From NCBI GenBank assembly GCA_913060555.1, contig CAJXRS010000009.1, forward strand, positions 1 to 42,295: 42,295 nucleotides of DNA, written 5' to 3'. Source of the stretch: an uncultured Gammaproteobacteria bacterium. Its GTDB lineage: Bacteria > Pseudomonadota > Gammaproteobacteria > Pseudomonadales > Porticoccaceae. Shown piece after piece: positions 40,251 to 42,295 of this stretch. Position 1 is the stretch's first letter. The number at the start of each line of letters is the position of its first letter. A program made the position numbers and the translations under genes. A model generated the notes under the pieces. The model saw nothing but the letters and a program-made list of their open reading frames with translations. It did no database searches and was not told the origin of the DNA.

Positions 40251-41738
40251 ATGACAACAATATGCCGTGAAACCAAACTGTGCCGTGAAACCAAACTGTG
40301 CCGTGAAACCAAACTGTGCCGTGAAACCAGACAACGTCTACTGGCTGGTGCCTTGGCGTTGGGACTTGTTCAAGGAGTGGCTGCACAGGATTACAACGAG
40401 CAACCGACGCCCGAGGAACTGGCCAAGCTGGGTCTTGAGGGTACCGAGCTTACCCCGACCGGGGCGATCCGGGCGGGAAATGCGGACGGTACCATCCCTG
40501 CGTGGAAAAACGAGCCGGTGCAGCCGCCGGCCGGGTGGCAGCCGGGCGGTTGGCATGCCGATCCCTTCGCTGATGACCAAGTGCTGTTCACCATCACCGC
40601 ACAGAACTACAAGGAGCATGCCGATAGGCTGTCACCCGGCCAGCAAAAGCTGTTCGAGACCTATCCAGATTACTTCATGAACGTCTATCCCACCCGGCGC
40701 AGCGCGGTATACCAGCAACACCTCTACGAAGCTGCGCTCGAAAATGCCGGCCGGGCGCGAATTGTGATGTCGGAAACCTATCCCAACCTGATCGGCTTCG
40801 AAGGTGCGCTGAAGGCCTGGGCATTTCCCATACCCAAGAATGGTCCTCAGGCGCTGATGAACCATACGAGCCGACCGACCATCCTGTGGAAAAACACCGT
40901 AGAGAACACCACGCCGATAACCTCCAGTGGTGATTACGAAACCGTCAAGCTCAATATCCAGTACAACCTGCGCTGGAGCGACCCCAGCAATACCCTTGAA
41001 AATTATGATCCGACGGTCCCGGGCTCGGCTTACCTCTATTATCAGACCACGGTCGCACCCGCCAAACAGGCCGGCCAGGTCATCCTGGTGCGCGAGCCCC
41101 AGAGCTTTGCCAAGCAGTTTCGCCAGGCCTGGAGTTACAGCCCTGGCCAGCGCCGGGTGAAGCGAGCGCCGCAGATCGTCTACGACAATCCCTACACCTC
41201 GGCGGACGGCCTCGCCACCACCGACCAGAAAGGCGGCTTCAACGGCCCCAATGATCGCTTTGAGTGGACCTTGCTCGGGCGCAAGGAGATGTACGTTCCC
41301 TATAACGCCTACAAGCTGTGGGCGCCGGAAGTGAAGATTCCCGATATGATCACCGACCAGGGTAGGCTCAACCAGGATCTGGCGCGTTACGAGCTGCACC
41401 GGGTATGGGTGCTGGAGGCCAAGCTGCGCGAGGGCACCCGTCACGATTACGGCCGCCGGCAGTTTTTCCTCGACGAGGATACCTGGGCGATCATGATTTC
41501 CGACGGCTATGATCGCCGCAATGCACTCTGGCGGATCTGGGAAGAGCACGGCCTGATGATGTATGACCAGGGCGTTTGGGATTCGCTGCCCTCGCCGGTG
41601 GCCTTGCAGTACGACCTGAATGCCGGGCGCATGCTGCTGACCAATGTCGACAAGGAAGTGCCCATCGACTTCAACTGGCGGGTCGATGCCGAGAGTTATT
41701 TCACTCCCGCACAGGTGCGTCGCGGCGGGCTGCGCTGA
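40251..41738 (+). CDS. DUF1329 periplasmic protein, copy 3, with N-terminal hexapeptide repeat
   Basis: This 495-residue paralogue has a complete DUF1329 body, from DYNEQPTPEELAKLGLEGTELTPTGAIRAG to FTPAQVRRGGLR. It has an unusual N terminus: MTTI, then CRETKL three times and CRETRQ once, then the signal core LLAGALALGLVQGVAAQ. The charged, cysteine-rich leader of about 29 residues is far longer than in copies 1 and 2. The repeat is encoded by four 18-bp units, so changes in unit number keep the frame. Export could be slowed or altered; this is an inference. The start has only a weak GGGG site 12 bases upstream. It lies 208 bp after copy 2. Confidence 0.88.
   Translation: MTTICRETKLCRETKLCRETKLCRETRQRLLAGALALGLVQGVAAQDYNEQPTPEELAKLGLEGTELTPTGAIRAGNADGTIPAWKNEPVQPPAGWQPGGWHADPFADDQVLFTITAQNYKEHADRLSPGQQKLFETYPDYFMNVYPTRRSAVYQQHLYEAALENAGRARIVMSETYPNLIGFEGALKAWAFPIPKNGPQALMNHTSRPTILWKNTVENTTPITSSGDYETVKLNIQYNLRWSDPSNTLENYDPTVPGSAYLYYQTTVAPAKQAGQVILVREPQSFAKQFRQAWSYSPGQRRVKRAPQIVYDNPYTSADGLATTDQKGGFNGPNDRFEWTLLGRKEMYVPYNAYKLWAPEVKIPDMITDQGRLNQDLARYELHRVWVLEAKLREGTRHDYGRRQFFLDEDTWAIMISDGYDRRNALWRIWEEHGLMMYDQGVWDSLPSPVALQYDLNAGRMLLTNVDKEVPIDFNWRVDAESYFTPAQVRRGGLR
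40263..40334 (+). repeat. 18-bp tandem repeat, four units, inside DUF1329 copy 3
   Basis: TGCCGTGAAACCAAACTG is present three times exactly at 40263-40280, 40281-40298 and 40299-40316. A fourth unit at 40317-40334 ends differently (CAGACAA). Perfect identity of the first three units points to recent slipped-strand expansion or active maintenance. Unit length is a multiple of three. Confidence 0.95.
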
Positions 41739-41753
41739 CGCTCGCAAGGTAAT

Positions 41754-41789
41754 TCCGGGCGGCGCACTTGCTTTGAGTCGCCGCCCGGA
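41754..41789. terminator. Strong hairpin between convergent DUF1329 copy 3 and Rieske genes
   Basis: TCCGGGCGGCG (41754-41764) pairs perfectly with CGCCGCCCGGA (41779-41789) around a 14-base loop. It lies between the stops of two convergent genes and could end transcription from both sides. Neither side has a good T run, so efficiency is uncertain. Confidence 0.55.
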
Positions 41790-41816
41790 TACGACCTTCC
41801 TCCCAGGTTCGACGGA

Positions 41817-42167
41817 TCAGCGCAGATCCACCTTGATGGCGTCTCCCTCCACGACCACCGGATAGGTGGTCAGGCATTTTTCCGCGCGCAGCAGATTGAG
41901 AGCCTGGATGCCCGGCGGGAAGTTCGCCCAGCGCACGACTTCGCCCGTGGTGAGATCGAACTGCGCGCGATGAAATGGACACTGCAGAACATTGCCTTCC
42001 AGCAGCTTGCCATTCTTGAGCGGCGCCAGCAGGTGGGGGCAGTAGGCCTGGGTCGCATAGACCCCGGTATCGAGATGGAACAGCAGTACCTTGGCGCCGG
42101 CGGCGCGGACTACCTTGCGAGTCCCCAGCGGCAGCTCATCGAGTGTGGCGACGGTTTCCAGTGGCAT
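41817..42167 (-). CDS. Rieske 2Fe-2S ferredoxin-like protein
   Basis: This is a 116-residue soluble Rieske protein. The cluster ligands are Cys43-His45 (YCPHLLAPL) and Cys63-His66 (CPFHRAQF), with the CxH-17x-CxxH spacing of Rieske ferredoxins. No signal or membrane anchor is present, so it acts in the cytoplasm as an electron carrier, for example for a ring-hydroxylating oxygenase or a nitrite-reductase-like partner; no partner gene is in the window. The ATG at 42167 follows a GGAGAGAGA ribosome site. The longer open frame beyond 42167 runs into the repeat element and is not credible. Only 49 bp separate it from that repeat. Confidence 0.92.
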   Translation of the reverse strand: MPLETVATLDELPLGTRKVVRAAGAKVLLFHLDTGVYATQAYCPHLLAPLKNGKLLEGNVLQCPFHRAQFDLTTGEVVRWANFPPGIQALNLLRAEKCLTTYPVVVEGDAIKVDLR

Positions 42168-42216
42168 CAGTTCTCTCTCCTCTCCGGTAGGCGTATGGTT
42201 GCCGAGTATCCCGCAG

Positions 42217-42295
42217 CTAGTGGTCCATGCGGTTAATTCTGTAACGCTCAGAGCCACTGTGCTGGTGCGAATCAAGGCGCGTTTCGCAGGGAATG
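42217..42295. repeat. Second copy of the MITE-like element, cut by the contig end
   Basis: From CTAGTGG at 42217 the sequence matches the reverse complement of 7337-7259. The last 49 bases are identical, while the first 30 differ at seven positions from the other copy. The window ends inside the inner palindrome, so the rest of the element is missing. Confidence 0.9.

Noticed and set aside
40263-40334. A very short CRISPR array
   Set aside because: The units are directly abutting without spacers and are in frame with a coding sequence.
40156-40386. Minus-strand frame with a repeated VWFHGT peptide
   Set aside because: It is the complement of the 18-bp tandem repeat in DUF1329 copy 3, which is in frame with a complete gene on the plus strand.

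Overview
The window looks like one complete contig from a high-GC gammaproteobacterium, probably from a shotgun or metagenome assembly. The evidence for the group is the fabH-like/dnaE/accA/tilS order, a holD-like gene overlapping rimI, full-length one-chain GcvP, GreB, YciH, an EmrB/EmrA pump and paired DUF1302/DUF1329 envelope genes. The genus cannot be fixed from sequence alone. The first 45 bases are Illumina Nextera adapter and index, not genome. The last 79 bases run into a repeat that also occurs at 7069-7337, so both ends are assembly limits.

Layout. 73-7007 (+): ketoacyl synthase III, DnaE, AccA and TilS in a tight operon. 7069-7337: a non-coding element with terminal inverted repeats. 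7396-8262 (+): PBP7-type endopeptidase. 8460-8957 (-) and 9172-12413 (+): a MarR regulator divergent from an EmrB/EmrA drug pump and a universal stress protein. 12432-12719 (-): the C-terminal remnant of a YdeP/FdhF-like molybdoenzyme, then about 390 bp of unassigned DNA leading to a perfect 16-bp palindrome before leuA. 13110-17449 (+): leuA, a HolD-like gene, rimI, a thioesterase-like gene and a short-chain dehydrogenase. 17427-21986 (-): patatin, flavodoxin-like protein and glycine decarboxylase, with a uracil-DNA-glycosylase-like gene (+) starting almost on top of the gcvP start codon. 22782-24119 (+): HD-GYP phosphodiesterase. 24178-27943 (-): a translationally coupled set of quinone oxidoreductase, YciH, S9 peptidase and GreB. 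28213-34921 (+): PrpE-type acyl-CoA synthetase, then a three-gene 2-oxoacid:ferredoxin oxidoreductase operon closed by a strong terminator. 35174-41738 (+): one DUF1302 outer-membrane protein followed by three tandem DUF1329 periplasmic proteins. 41817-42167 (-): a Rieske ferredoxin.

How the genes fit together. The first block is housekeeping: fatty-acid initiation and malonyl-CoA supply, replication and tRNA-Ile modification. The 28-35 kb block handles acyl-CoA and 2-oxoacids: PrpE can make propionyl-CoA, and the Kor operon couples 2-oxoacid decarboxylation to ferredoxin and a GltD-like flavoprotein. The least understood part is the DUF1302 plus three DUF1329 array. It looks like an envelope system that has grown by tandem duplication. 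It carries an 87-bp identical patch between copies 1 and 2, consistent with gene conversion, and a four-fold hexapeptide repeat ahead of the signal peptide of copy 3. No tRNA, rRNA, CRISPR array or transposase was found.
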